NCBI RefSeq assembly: GCF_002072215.1
Contig: NZ_JXMW01000030.1
Coordinates: 1-56,483, forward strand
DNA length: 56,483 bases
From: Methanobrevibacter arboriphilus JCM 13429 = DSM 1125
GTDB lineage: Archaea; Methanobacteriota; Methanobacteria; Methanobacteriales; Methanobacteriaceae
Direction: 5' to 3'
Below the pieces are notes generated by a model that did not search any database, had not been told where the DNA came from, and saw only the letters and a program-made list of their open reading frames with translations. The translations under genes and the position numbers were made by a program. Shown here one piece after another: positions 27,668-37,316 of this stretch. The first letter of the stretch is position 1, and every line of letters begins with the position of its first letter.

Positions 27668-28756
27668 TCATTCTAATATCTTTTTTAATCTTAATAAAAG
27701 GATTTCTGAATCAGTTCCCCATCTAATTGGAGCTTGATATGTTCCAACCCCATCACTAACAACTAAATATTTATTATCTTCTTTAAAAATTCCTCGAACA
27801 TATCTAAACATTACCCTTATTAAAAATCTGATTGGATAAAATTGACCTCCATGTGTATGACCAGAAAGTTGTATATCAACACCCATACTTCTAAATTCAT
27901 TCCAAAACACAGGAAAATGATTAATAACAATATTAACATCATCAGAATTAATCATTGAAAAATCATTACTATTTTCAATTGAAACACCAGGTTTTAAAAT
28001 CGAAGAAACAAAAAACCCATGTATAGACAAACCTTTGAACTCTATTTTATCATTGAATAATACTTTCAAGTTAGCATTTTCAGCTGCTTTAATAACATTT
28101 TCCAAACCAAGATAATAGTCATGATTTCCAGGAGTGAATATTATGGGAATTTTAGAATCCTTTAAAGGAGAAAAATCATCAGGTTTGATTGGTGTTGACC
28201 CATCAGCTAAATCACCAGATAAAATAGCTATTTCAGCATCTGTTGAATTGATTTTAGAAACAATATCTTTTAAAAGTTTTTCACCCCTAATTGAACCAAT
28301 ATGAACATCGGAAAAATGGATTATACTTATTTCTTCTTTTAAATTTTTGATAAAGAGATCATGTTCTTTTATTTTAATTTTATGCCCTTTTATATATCCA
28401 TATATAGTAATTATTGGAATTATTAGACTATAAATTATAATTAAATGATTTATAGGTATTTTTACTATTAAATTGAGTAAATAAATAGCTACTGATAAAA
28501 TCAGATACATTAAAGAAAACCATAAAAGAATCTGAGAAAATTCTGAAAGATATCTTGTAATTTTTCTTGTTTTTTCTTTTTCATAAACAGAAGAGATTGT
28601 GTTGATTATAGATAATAAAATAGCTATTAGAAATAAATAATAAACATTTATAGAGATAAAAAGATTTAAACTAATATAAGCTACAAAAAAGAGAATAAAA
28701 CCAAAGGCGATTGTTTTAAAAACTTCTTGAATTAAAAAATTTAGATTAATTTTCAT
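27668..28756 (-). CDS. Membrane-anchored metallophosphoesterase
   Basis: This 362-residue protein has about four N-terminal transmembrane helices (residues 10-125) and a calcineurin-like phosphoesterase domain: HFSDVHIG (D-x-H), LSGDLADG (GD), FTPGNHDYY (GNHD), NHFP and LSGHTHGGQF (GHTHGG). These are the complete metal-binding residues. It resembles YkuE/YaeI-type enzymes, some of which act on lipid pyrophosphates or sugar-lipid intermediates. The substrate here is not known. It stands alone between two long AT-rich gaps. Confidence 0.88.
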   Translation of the reverse strand: MKINLNFLIQEVFKTIAFGFILFFVAYISLNLFISINVYYLFLIAILLSIINTISSVYEKEKTRKITRYLSEFSQILLWFSLMYLILSVAIYLLNLIVKIPINHLIIIYSLIIPIITIYGYIKGHKIKIKEHDLFIKNLKEEISIIHFSDVHIGSIRGEKLLKDIVSKINSTDAEIAILSGDLADGSTPIKPDDFSPLKDSKIPIIFTPGNHDYYLGLENVIKAAENANLKVLFNDKIEFKGLSIHGFFVSSILKPGVSIENSNDFSMINSDDVNIVINHFPVFWNEFRSMGVDIQLSGHTHGGQFYPIRFLIRVMFRYVRGIFKEDNKYLVVSDGVGTYQAPIRWGTDSEILLLRLKKILE

Positions 28757-29399
28757 ACAAATTCCTTTTTATAATTCTTTTTAATAATTATTATCTTTTA
28801 ATTAGTATCACTAATAATTATTTTTTTAATATTCCCTTTTAACAATTTCCTTTTAATAATTATTTTTAATAGTTATTTTTAACAATTTCTTTTTAATTAT
28901 TAATACAAAAAATTTTATTTTAATTCTTGTTTAAAATTTTAATTTAATTATATTTAATTATATTTAATAATATTTAATAATTAATTAACTAAATTATAAT
29001 GTATATTGACTACAGATAAAATTATCTATATGATGGCAGGTAAACTTTATTCTAAAAATATAATTTATATTAAATCTATATTAAATCTATATTAATTCAG
29101 TGCTAATTTAATATTAACTTATTAAAATTAATTTATTTAATAATATAATAAAAAATAATCATAATAATAAAAACAGAATAAGAATAATAAAAGATAGAGA
29201 TAGAATAATAATAATTATAATAATAACTAATGGAAATAAAATAATAATTAATAGAAAAAATAGAAATAATATAATACACATAGATTACATAATTTATATA
29301 TAAAAAAATAGGAATAATGGAAATAAAATAATAGAAAATAAGAATAAATAAGAGGAATATGAAAGTAAGAGGGAGAAAATTGAAAATAAGAGGGAAAAA
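28757..29399. other. 643-bp intergenic region before the CooC-like gene
   Basis: Divergent gap of very AT-rich DNA. The half next to the phosphoesterase repeats TTTTTAATAATTATTTTT-like segments; the other half repeats AATAATAAAAA. A 21-codon frame (MMAGKLYSKN...) near 29034 has no RBS and is not called. Purine repeats (GAAAATAAGAGG) run into the CooC start and may serve as its ribosome site. No RNA gene was recognised. Confidence 0.6.
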
Positions 29400-30182
29400 A
29401 TGAAAATAGCTATTACAGGAAAAGGTGGTGTTGGAAAAACAACAATATCTAGTACTTTAGCTTGTATATTATCAGAAAATCATGATGTATTTGCTATTGA
29501 TGCTGATCCTGATATGAATTTAGCCTCTAGCTTAGGAATAAGAGAAAAAATAGAACCTATTTCCTCAATGAGAGATTTAATTAAAGAAAGAACTGGTGCA
29601 GATAGTGGATCTTCCTTTGGAGAAGTTTTTAAAATCAATCCGAAAATAACCGACCTTCCTGAAAAATTATCTTTTGATTACAAAAAAGATGGATCATTGA
29701 AAATAATGGTAATGGGAACTGTTGAAAAAGGTGGTGACGGGTGTGTATGTCCTGCAGCAGTACTTCTAAAAGCATTACTTCGGAATATAGTTGTAAAAAA
29801 AGATGAAATTGTAATATTAGACATGGAAGCAGGAATAGAACATCTTGGAAGGAAAACTGCTGAATCTGTAGATGCTATGATAGTCGTTGTTGAACCTGGT
29901 TTAAAATCTATTGAAACTGCAGAAAGAATTAAAAAACTAGCAACAGACATAGGTATCAAGAAGGTTCTTGCTATTTTAAATAAATGTTCTTCCTCAGAAC
30001 AAAAAGTTTTTGTAGAAAAAAACCTTTTAAAAATTAATATTGAGTTTATAGGAGCTATTCCAATGGATAATGATGTTGTCATGTCTGATATGGAAGGAAA
30101 AGCATTAATGAGCTATGAAAATTCAAATGCCCTTAAATCTATAAAAAAAATTGCATCTGAATTGGAAATACTATTAGAATAG
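29400..30182 (+). CDS. CooC-like MinD-family ATPase (nickel enzyme maturation)
   Basis: This 260-residue P-loop ATPase has a deviant Walker A (GKGGVGKTT, residues 7-15), a switch motif DADPDMNLASSLG, and the CxC pair C115/C117 in GGDGCVCPAAVL that marks the CooC nickel-binding group. CooC proteins load nickel into carbon-monoxide dehydrogenase or other nickel enzymes using ATP. No CODH gene is in the window, so the client could be CODH/ACS or another nickel enzyme. The ATG is preceded by AGAGGGAAAAA. The FmdE-family gene follows 197 bp later on the same strand. Confidence 0.88.
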   Translation: MKIAITGKGGVGKTTISSTLACILSENHDVFAIDADPDMNLASSLGIREKIEPISSMRDLIKERTGADSGSSFGEVFKINPKITDLPEKLSFDYKKDGSLKIMVMGTVEKGGDGCVCPAAVLLKALLRNIVVKKDEIVILDMEAGIEHLGRKTAESVDAMIVVVEPGLKSIETAERIKKLATDIGIKKVLAILNKCSSSEQKVFVEKNLLKINIEFIGAIPMDNDVVMSDMEGKALMSYENSNALKSIKKIASELEILLE

Positions 30183-30379
30183 GAAACAATATTGTAAAGA
30201 ATACTATTAAAATAAGTAATACTATTAGAGTAATATCATTAGAATAGCTAATACTATTATAAGAAATATCATTAAAACATATGATATTATAAGAAACAAT
30301 ATTAGAATTATTATAAGAAATAATGTTAGAACTATTATAGAAAATAATATTAAAATAATAAACTAAAAATGTGATTAAA

Positions 30380-30958
30380 ATGTCTAAATTATCTGAAACA
30401 GAATTATTCGATGAACAATTAGAAAAAGCAAAGAATTTGCATGGAGAGGTTTGTGGAGGAATAGTTTCTGGAACTAAAATGGCGATTCATGCAATGAAAG
30501 AATTAAATATGGATTTTAATCAGAAAAAAAACAAAGACTTGATTGTATTCTTAGAAATTGATAGATGTATGGCTGATGCTATTCAAGCAGTAACAGGATG
30601 TAGTTTAGGTAAAAGAACATTGAAACTTAAAAACTATGGAAAGTTTGCAGCAACGTTTTATAAAATATCTACAGGAGAAGCTATTAGAATAGCTAGCAAT
30701 AAAAATGAAAAAAGTGAATATCCTGAAGAGACAATTGAAGAAAAAATTAAAAGAGTTAAAAACACTCCTAGTGAGGAATTATTTAATATACAAAAAGTTA
30801 AAATTAGAATAGACGAAAATGAACTTCCTGGGAGACCAAGAGATGAAAAATTTTGCTCTATATGTAGTGAACAAATTATGGATAGTAAACAGAATCTTGT
30901 AAGTGGCAAACCAGTTTGTAAATCCTGTCATGAAGGATCTTATTACGAAATTATTTAA
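30380..30958 (+). CDS. FmdE-family protein with C-terminal zinc ribbon
   Basis: This 192-residue protein shows the FmdE domain: AKNLHGEVCGGIVSGTKMAIHAM, FLEIDRCMADAIQAVTGCSLGKRTLKLKNYGKFAATFY, with the conserved metal-site Cys and His residues. The C-terminal ribbon FCSICSEQIMDSKQNLVSGKPVCKSCH is also present. FmdE was named after co-purification or co-transcription with molybdenum formylmethanofuran dehydrogenase; its exact function is unsettled. ATG 30380 has GTGAT just upstream. The 3' flank (30977-31120) holds 60-bp-period repeats of AATTTATAGCCTATTCA. Confidence 0.85.
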   Translation: MSKLSETELFDEQLEKAKNLHGEVCGGIVSGTKMAIHAMKELNMDFNQKKNKDLIVFLEIDRCMADAIQAVTGCSLGKRTLKLKNYGKFAATFYKISTGEAIRIASNKNEKSEYPEETIEEKIKRVKNTPSEELFNIQKVKIRIDENELPGRPRDEKFCSICSEQIMDSKQNLVSGKPVCKSCHEGSYYEII

Positions 30959-31026
30959 AATATTAAAATTTTAATAATTTTATAGCCATTCCAGCCCAAC
31001 ATTTTATTTTAAATAATAACTTATTC

Positions 31027-31120
31027 AATTTATAGCCTATTCAGCTTAATAACCTATTTAATTTAATAGCATATCCAATCTATTTTAATTTATAGCCTAT
31101 TCAAGTTAATGCTCTATTTT
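31027..31120. repeat. Two copies of a 34-bp repeat, 60 bp apart
   Basis: AATTTATAGCCTATTCA occurs at 31027-31043 and 31087-31103 with similar flanks (34 bp in all, to 31060 and 31120), and a partial copy (TTTATAGCC) is near 30979. They lie in the converging gap between the FmdE-family gene and the small adhesin. Confidence 0.7.
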
Positions 31121-31152
31121 AATTCAAGATAGTAAACTATAAAATAAGATAG

Positions 31153-31986
31153 CTATCTTCTTACAACAGCTTTTATTTTATTGTTTGAGATAGTTTTTAA
31201 TCCAGAAGTCTTAATGACTGAAGGTATAAATTTATAAGCTCCTTTTTTAGCATTGAACCTTAAAATAACTTTTGCTGAGTTTTTTGAACCGACTTTTAAA
31301 TTTTTTATTTTTAATGTAACTATCCTAGTCTTTTTATTATAAACAAATTTTACTCCTTTACTAACTAATGGTTTTTTATATGTTAAACCTTTAGGAACTT
31401 TATAAGTTACTAAAAATGTCTTTTTATTTGGACCAAGATTATTAAAAATAGATTTTAAAGCTAATTTACCTTTCGAGGTAGCATAACCATTTTTAACTTT
31501 CAAAGAAGTTTTTACAATCTTTTTATCAGGAGTATTTGTAACATTCTTTGTAATGTTTTTTGTAATGTTTTTATTGTCTGAAGTCGTATTATTTTGATTA
31601 TTTGGGCTTATAGCATTAAAAGTGGCAATTGCATAGCTACTTGAATATTCACTATCACCTGCAAAACTAACATTAACTGTATTTTTACCTGACTGCTGTA
31701 CAAAATAGTTATACATACCACTTACACCATTTTCATCAGATACTATATGACCATTACAATGCCCACCATTAATTGAAAAATCTATCATCTTTCCAGATAA
31801 TGTATTATTATTCTCATCATATATTGTAGCCCTAATATTAACATAACCATTCTCAGTAGTATCAGAAATTTTATCAACTACAATATGAGTACTATTAGCA
31901 GCATTTACACTAGAAACCGAAAATAATACCATGAAAATACCAAGTATTATTAAAATACCATGTGTCCTTCTATTATTTTTTTTCAT
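31153..31986 (-). CDS. Small adhesin-like exported protein with Ig-like and DUF11-like domains
   Basis: This 277-residue protein has a signal peptide (ILIILGIFMVLFSVSSVNAA, residues 11-30). An invasin/Big-1-like Ig domain follows (NIRATIYDENNNTLSGKMIDFSINGG...SGKNTVNVSFAGDSEYSSSYA, about 45-125). A T/N-rich linker leads to a DUF11-like sandwich (LGPNKKTFLVTYKVPKGLTYKKP...VTLKIKNLKVGSKNSAKVILRF). It is one of the shortest adhesins in the window and seems complete. It would be displayed outside the membrane; there is no visible C-terminal anchor. A 14-bp palindrome lies 76 bp upstream. Confidence 0.8.
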   Translation of the reverse strand: MKKNNRRTHGILIILGIFMVLFSVSSVNAANSTHIVVDKISDTTENGYVNIRATIYDENNNTLSGKMIDFSINGGHCNGHIVSDENGVSGMYNYFVQQSGKNTVNVSFAGDSEYSSSYAIATFNAISPNNQNNTTSDNKNITKNITKNVTNTPDKKIVKTSLKVKNGYATSKGKLALKSIFNNLGPNKKTFLVTYKVPKGLTYKKPLVSKGVKFVYNKKTRIVTLKIKNLKVGSKNSAKVILRFNAKKGAYKFIPSVIKTSGLKTISNNKIKAVVRR

Positions 31987-32061
31987 TATTTCAAAACCTG
32001 TAATTTTAGTAGTTAGAGTATATAATTAGAGTATAGTAACCTAAATTTTGATTAAATCATA

Positions 32062-32075
32062 ATAACAATTGTTAT
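32062..32075. promoter_or_regulatory. Perfect 14-bp palindrome upstream of the small adhesin
   Basis: ATAACAATTGTTAT is a perfect dyad located 76-89 bp before the adhesin start at 31986. Position and symmetry fit a dimeric regulator site. AT-rich DNA yields short palindromes by chance, so this is tentative. Confidence 0.4.
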
Positions 32076-32431
32076 AAAAGATAAACCTAAAGTATTCGTT
32101 GTGTAAAAAAGTGTTAGTCAAAAGATGTTCTTAAAGATTATAATTAAATTATATTTAATAAGAATATTGGTTTTCTATGTTTTTCTATTGTTTTATTATA
32201 TGTTTAAATCCTATAATTTTCAATTACCATATCTATTAACTAATTAAATTATTTTTCATATATATACTTTTCTAAAAAATTACTATTAAATAGAATTAAG
32301 AGATTTAATAACAGAATTTAATGATAAAGCTAAAATTTACTAAATTTAAATAAACAGTTTTTATAATCTTATCTTAACTTTCTAAGATAGATATGATTAA
32401 TCTTTCATATCAATAAAGATATATTTTGTAA

Positions 32432-32513
32432 GATAGGTCTTGTAATATATATCTTGTAGATAAGTCTTGTAAGAAATATCTTGTAGATAGGTCTTATAAG
32501 ATAGGTCTTGTAA
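32432..32513. repeat. Four copies of GATAGGTCTTGTAA before pcc1
   Basis: Fourteen-bp copies (GATARGTCTTRTAA) lie at 32432, 32459, 32486 and 32500, that is at intervals of 27, 27 and 14 bp. The longer 27-bp unit ends in an ATATCTTGTA-like segment. They are about 130-210 bp upstream of the pcc1 start in the 656-bp gap between divergent genes; the rest of the gap shows nothing recognisable. Confidence 0.75.
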
Positions 32514-32642
32514 GATATATTATATATCAATTAAGATTATATCAATAAAGATATATAATATTAAAAACAAAAATATCTTTGAATATTATAAATTTATTTA
32601 AATATTCTAAATTTAAAACACTACTAATTTTATTTTAAAAAG

Positions 32643-32888
32643 ATGTTTGATAAAATGAAAATAGATGCCGAAATTAAGATGGAATATAAAAATTCCAAAG
32701 ATGCTGACATATCTTTAAAATCATTGGATGTTGAAAATAAAGGTTATGTTAAATCTAATAAGGAAAATAATATTCTTACTTTTAAGTTAGAATCTGATTC
32801 TCTTTCTACATTTCTAGCTACAGCTGATGATTTAATATTTTCGGAAATATTAGTTGAAAAAATAATTGAATCGGCATCGAGTAAATAA
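32643..32888 (+). CDS. KEOPS complex subunit Pcc1
   Basis: This 81-residue protein fits Pcc1, the dimerising subunit of KEOPS, which makes N6-threonylcarbamoyladenosine at position 37 of ANN-decoding tRNAs. The pattern KIDAEIKMEYKNSKDADISLKSLDVEN followed by VKSNKENNILTFKLESDSLSTFLATADDLI is the Pcc1 strand-helix arrangement. The ATG at 32643 gives MFDKMKID; ATG 32655, preceded by TGAT, may be the true start. It is a single gene; the serS gene lies 535 bp downstream. Confidence 0.85.
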   Translation: MFDKMKIDAEIKMEYKNSKDADISLKSLDVENKGYVKSNKENNILTFKLESDSLSTFLATADDLIFSEILVEKIIESASSK

Positions 32889-33423
32889 AATAATAAATAA
32901 TAATATTAAACATTTATTATTCATTGAACTATATTATTAATCCATTGTATAATATTCTTATTATTTTATAATAGATAAATTGATGTGTATATTATTTTAT
33001 AAGATGTATTTTTATTTAATATGTTTTTTAATATATTATTTTATAATATAAGTATTTTATTTATAGCTATTTTATAATATAGATATCTTATAATATATTA
33101 TTGCAAATACTTATATCCAATATATAGTATTGCAAATATACTTATATCTAATATATAGTTCAAATTATAATCGATTAAAACTACTCAATATCTAATTGTT
33201 ATAACTATTAAAAAATCAAAGCTTTCTTAATTTTATAAAATGAAAAAATTTTATAATTATTAAGTAATAATTATTAAGTATTTTTATAATATTAAATATA
33301 ATTATAAGTATTTTTATAAGATAAAGTATAATTATAAGTATTTCGATTAGATATTATATTAAAAATAGACATTATATTGAAAACAAAAGCAAAAATGAGT
33401 TATTAATATTTATAGGTGAAATT
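32889..33423. other. 535-bp AT-rich region before serS
   Basis: Contains imperfect repeats of TATTTTATAATAT, paired AATATATAGTATTGCAAATA segments near 33118-33160, and TATAATTATAAGTATTT copies near 33296-33350. GGTGAA just before the serS ATG is its ribosome site. No gene or RNA was recognised. Confidence 0.6.
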
Positions 33424-35049
33424 ATGAAATTTTTACTTAGCGGGACAATAACATTTAATAAAAATGCTGAAGATGCTAAAGAAGATATAGCTAAATTTAT
33501 TGATGAAGCAAATGAAAATATATTGCTCAAAGGTGTAAAAGAAGGTAATGAAAGTGAAGGAGCAAAGATAACTGATTGGAATATTAAAGATAATGAATTA
33601 TCTATTAAAATAGAATCTGGTAGTAAAGTAAGATCCCACGATGGATTACTTAGAATTAAAAAACCATTAACTCAATTACTTGGTAAAAAATATCACTTAG
33701 GGATTAGAAAACTTCATATTGACAATTATCAAGTAATTATCCCTACTGGAGAAGGAAAATATGAAATCAATCACCAATTAGTTAGAAGCCTTCCACAAAT
33801 AGATGATTTTCAAATTAAAGATAACTATGTTATAGTCACTATTAAAGATATTACTGAATCTGAAATTAGAAAACAAGGCGTAAATAGGATTATAAAACAT
33901 ATAAGTACCAAAAAAGAGGATGTAGATGAATCTAAAAAAGAAAATTATAAGGAAAACATAAATGCTGCTGGAGAACCATCTGAAGATTTAAATGAAAAAG
34001 ATCTTACATTTTCAGTTACTAAAATTACTCCTGGAGAGATAATTGCTCGTAGTGGGGAATTTCAAACTTATTTTGAAGGAGACGTTACTGAAAAAGCTAT
34101 TGAACTTGGTTGGATAAAAACATTCCCTGGAAGAGGTCAATGGTTTTATGGACCTCAAATGACAGCACTTCAAAGAGCTTTTGAAAAAATTTTAATAGAT
34201 AATATAGTTGAAAAGCTTGGTTTTGATGAATGTTTATTCCCTAAACTGATTCCTATTCCTACGATGGATAAGATGAGATATTTAGATGGACTTCCTGAAG
34301 GTATGTATTACTGTAGTGCACCTAAACGTGACCCTGAAGTTTTTAACAAATTTAAAAATGAACTAGCTATTAATAGAGAAATTCCAATGGATCTCCTTAA
34401 AAGTGGACTTAAAGATCCTGCTTATGTTTTAGCTGCTGCACAATGTGAACCATTTTATGAATTTCTTTCCCATGAAGTTATAGATGAGAAAGATCTTCCA
34501 ATAAAGTTTTATGATAAAAGTGGTTGGACATATAGATGGGAATCCGGAGGAGCTAAAGGAATAGATAGAGTTCATGAATTCCAGCGTATTGAACTAGTAT
34601 GGATAGATAAACCTGAAGAAACAAGTGAAATTAGAGATTTTACACTTGAATTATCTCATGAATTAGCTACCAAACTTGAACTTGAATGGTATACTGAAAT
34701 TGGGGACGATCCATTTTATCTTGAAGGTAGAAAAGTCGAAAATAGAGGAATTGAATTTCCAGATGTTCCAAAGTATGAGATGAGATTAAAAGTTCCAGGA
34801 CAGGAAAAAGGAGTAGCTGTTGTTTCTGCTAATGTTCATGGAACTCATTTTACTGAAGGATTTTCTATTAGAGAAGCGCATAAACACACACTTTGGACAG
34901 GATGTACTGGTTTAGGTTTAACTCGTTGGCTATTTGGATTTTTAGCTCAAAAAGGTTTTGATGAGAATAATTGGCCTGAACTGATTAAAAACCAATACAA
35001 AAAGACTAAAATTCCAAAAATATTAACCTGGCCAAAGTCCAAAGAATAA
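33424..35049 (+). CDS. serS: Seryl-tRNA synthetase, methanogen (type 2) form
   Basis: Charges tRNA-Ser (and tRNA-Sec where present). The protein is the rare archaeal form: N-terminal domain MKFLLSGTITFNKNAEDAKED instead of the bacterial coiled coil. The catalytic core includes MYYCSAPKRDPEVFNKF, GWTYRWESGGAKGIDRVHEFQRIELVW (class II motif 2) and GLGLTRWLFGFLAQKGFD (motif 3). It has 541 residues, a little longer than relatives, because of an acidic/lysine-rich linker around residues 160-192 (STKKEDVDESKKENYKEN). RBS GGTGAA lies before ATG 33424. Confidence 0.95.
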   Translation: MKFLLSGTITFNKNAEDAKEDIAKFIDEANENILLKGVKEGNESEGAKITDWNIKDNELSIKIESGSKVRSHDGLLRIKKPLTQLLGKKYHLGIRKLHIDNYQVIIPTGEGKYEINHQLVRSLPQIDDFQIKDNYVIVTIKDITESEIRKQGVNRIIKHISTKKEDVDESKKENYKENINAAGEPSEDLNEKDLTFSVTKITPGEIIARSGEFQTYFEGDVTEKAIELGWIKTFPGRGQWFYGPQMTALQRAFEKILIDNIVEKLGFDECLFPKLIPIPTMDKMRYLDGLPEGMYYCSAPKRDPEVFNKFKNELAINREIPMDLLKSGLKDPAYVLAAAQCEPFYEFLSHEVIDEKDLPIKFYDKSGWTYRWESGGAKGIDRVHEFQRIELVWIDKPEETSEIRDFTLELSHELATKLELEWYTEIGDDPFYLEGRKVENRGIEFPDVPKYEMRLKVPGQEKGVAVVSANVHGTHFTEGFSIREAHKHTLWTGCTGLGLTRWLFGFLAQKGFDENNWPELIKNQYKKTKIPKILTWPKSKE

Positions 35050-35638
35050 TTATAACCAATGAATAAAAATAAGAATAATAATATTAATAATAGTAATAAT
35101 AGTAATGATAATAGTAATAATAATGATAGTAATAATAACAAAGCACAAATAATTATAGTAATATAAATAGTGCTAATAGTATTATTAATATTAATAAATT
35201 ATTATCGCTTTTTATTAGTTCTCTATTAATTATAATTTATTTATTATTTATTAGCTTTTATTGAATTTTATTAAATTTTTATTTTTAGATGTTATTTTTA
35301 TTTTACTTTTATTTTACTTTTTATTTCGCTTTTATTTAATTTCATTATTAATTTCATTATTAATTTTTTATTAATTTTTTCATTTATATTAATTTTTAAA
35401 TTAATTACTAATATACAAAATAAAAAATTATATTAAAATCATAGCTAAAAATAGTTAAAAAACATTAAATATAAATAATAAGTAGAACAATGATAATACA
35501 ATGCTTTAAAAATTATTAAATATCTTAATATTAAGTAAATATCTAAATATTACTTATATAAATAATATTACTAATATTACTTATATAATATTTAAGAGCT
35601 AAATTTAAAATTTTATAAAAATCAACAAAGGTATAACC
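35050..35638. other. 589-bp low-complexity gap after serS
   Basis: Begins with AATAATAGTAATGATAATAG trinucleotide-like repeats (35070-35140), then a T-rich segment (35220-35400) with TTATTTTACTTTTATTTT repeats that could terminate serS transcription, then AT-rich DNA carrying the promoter of the next gene. GGTATAACC lies just before its ATG. Nothing else was recognised. Confidence 0.6.
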
Positions 35639-36598
35639 ATGAGTTGTGAAAAACATCCCAATAGAGATTCTGTAGCTAACTGTCAATTCTGTGGGAAAGA
35701 GTTATGTGAAGACTGTACAATAACTATTGCTGGAAAAAATTATTGTGAAGAATGTATGAGTGAACTTGTAGGCCCAGAATTAACTAGTATAGCTAGTAAT
35801 AAAAATAGTGCCAAAACTGACCCACAAAAAAGCAATTTTAACAATGAAAATAACCAAATTCCCAATGAACCAGGAATACCTCCAGTGCAAGAAAGAGCAC
35901 AACCAGGAGAACAAAACTCTATAGATGATTCAATACCAGAAAAACCTTCTATATCATATGATGGTCATGATGATCTATATAGTGATGATAGATTATACAA
36001 TGATACTCATGAGAATAAGCCTATAACCCCTAACAATGAAGTTGAAGATAAATATGAAAAATATTTAGATGATCTTTATTTTGATGAAAAGCCTCAGACT
36101 GGAGCTAAAATAAACAATGAAACTAATTTAAACCCCCAGCCTAACTTAAACAATGAAAAAAGAGTTAATCTACAAAGTGAACGATTTGAACCTCAATCTC
36201 AAAAAGAGTTATCTTTAAGTGAGCAATTAGCTATGGATGAAGCAGAACATGGTTCAATTACTAAAGAACCTTTCATTCAAGAAGAACCAGAGGAAAAACA
36301 GGATAATTTTGAAGAGAACGAAGCAAAAAATAGAAATGTCCCTATAATGGAAAATCTGAGGAAAACAAATACAAATACTCCTCAAAAGGATACTAACACT
36401 GAATATACTCCTTCTTCACTTCATAGGAGAAATATTCATTATAAAAAAGAGGACAAAAAACCTTTTTCTTCAGCAGAGACTATATTAACAGTAATATTAA
36501 TTTTGTTGATAATACTTGTTGTAATATATGTAGTATATCTATTAACCTTACATAGTCAATATCCAAATATTTTAGATGCTATAAACTCATTATTTTAG
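35639..36598 (+). CDS. Zinc-finger (B-box-like) protein with C-terminal membrane anchor
   Basis: The 319-residue product starts with a B-box-like zinc-binding module: C3, H6, C15, C18, C23, C26, C36 and C39 (MSCEKHPNRDSVANCQFCGKELCEDC...YCEECM). The middle 200 residues are disordered, rich in N, E, P and D. A single transmembrane helix (ILTVILILLIILVVIYVVYLL) lies about 20 residues from the end, so the finger should face the cytoplasm. Tail-anchored zinc-ribbon proteins of this shape are common in Methanobacteriales; the role is unknown. Confidence 0.75.
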   Translation: MSCEKHPNRDSVANCQFCGKELCEDCTITIAGKNYCEECMSELVGPELTSIASNKNSAKTDPQKSNFNNENNQIPNEPGIPPVQERAQPGEQNSIDDSIPEKPSISYDGHDDLYSDDRLYNDTHENKPITPNNEVEDKYEKYLDDLYFDEKPQTGAKINNETNLNPQPNLNNEKRVNLQSERFEPQSQKELSLSEQLAMDEAEHGSITKEPFIQEEPEEKQDNFEENEAKNRNVPIMENLRKTNTNTPQKDTNTEYTPSSLHRRNIHYKKEDKKPFSSAETILTVILILLIILVVIYVVYLLTLHSQYPNILDAINSLF

Positions 36599-36669
36599 TT
36601 TATAATTATTTACTTATTTTTAATATTTTATTATTTGATTTTATAGAAAATTCAAACCGATCTTTTAAT

Positions 36670-36864
36670 TTAACAAGTTTTTTTATCTACATCTATTGCA
36701 ACAGTTTCATTGCTTCGACTATGTTTATATGTATTAAAGGCTTTTTCAAATTCTGATCCCTACAAATTTTCATTATAATATTTACTGGCTTTAAATCCAG
36801 CTACAAGATATATAGTTTGTTTTTCTAAATCAAAATTATATTTTTTATCTGCATCTTCTACCAT
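36670..36864 (-). pseudogene. Small decayed gene with an in-frame TAG
   Basis: Reading from ATG 36864 gives MVEDADKKYNFDLEKQTIYL and so on for 34 codons, an amber stop at 36760-36762, then GSEFEKAFNTYKHSRSNETV and on to TAA at 36670. The amino-acid usage on both sides of the TAG is protein-like, and a GGAT purine stretch lies before the ATG. It follows the HTH gene by 29 bp on the same strand, so it may have been the third gene of that module. Family not recognised. Translation through TAG (pyrrolysine) is unlikely because no Pyl genes are expected in this group. Confidence 0.55.
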
Positions 36865-36893
36865 ATTTATCCTTTTATTTAAATTAATAATTA

Positions 36894-37316
36894 TTAAATA
36901 GCTATTTCTATTTTATCATATTTTAAAAAAGGTATTTTACTATTTTTTAAACCTTTTTTGAAGCTAACTAAACCTTCTTCAGCTAATTGATTTATTTTAT
37001 TTGTTGTATTTGCTGGATCCTTGTTTATTTTATTTGCTATTTCTCTTACTGATTTTGGCTTTTCATTTTTAATAATATTTAATAATTTTATTTCATTCTC
37101 CCCAATACTTATATTATCAGTTATGATAATCTCTTCTTGTCTTATATTTTCTTCAGGATTTTCAGTTAATAATTTCCAATTCTCTAAATCAGCATATAAA
37201 AGGTTTTTCGGTGCTTTTTCTAATGCTTTTTCTAGTTTTTCCATGCTTCCATATTTTTTTTCCATTCTTTTATTATATTCTTGTGTTGTTTCTTCTTTAA
37301 TTAAGGTAATAATCAT
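36894..37316 (-). CDS. HVO_A0114-like winged-helix DNA-binding protein, putative antitoxin
   Basis: This 140-residue protein has a charged, helical N-terminus (YNKRMEKKYGSMEKLEKALEKAPKN) and a C-terminal winged helix (NEIKLLNIIKNEKPKSVREIANKINKDPANTTNKINQLAEEGLVSFKKG). This two-part layout matches the HVO_A0114-type regulators that pair with TumE-like (DUF6516) proteins. The ATG follows directly on the stop codon of the preceding gene, so the two are translationally coupled. It probably represses its own operon and neutralises the partner; this is inferred from gene order. Confidence 0.75.
   Translation of the reverse strand: MIITLIKEETTQEYNKRMEKKYGSMEKLEKALEKAPKNLLYADLENWKLLTENPEENIRQEEIIITDNISIGENEIKLLNIIKNEKPKSVREIANKINKDPANTTNKINQLAEEGLVSFKKGLKNSKIPFLKYDKIEIAI

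Noticed and set aside
29034-29100. Small frame MMAGKLYSKN, 21 codons
   Set aside because: No ribosome site, no family resemblance, and very AT-rich surroundings make chance likely.
36760-36762. In-frame TAG read as pyrrolysine
   Set aside because: Methanobacteriales lack the Pyl system as far as known, and the product shows no methylamine methyltransferase features.
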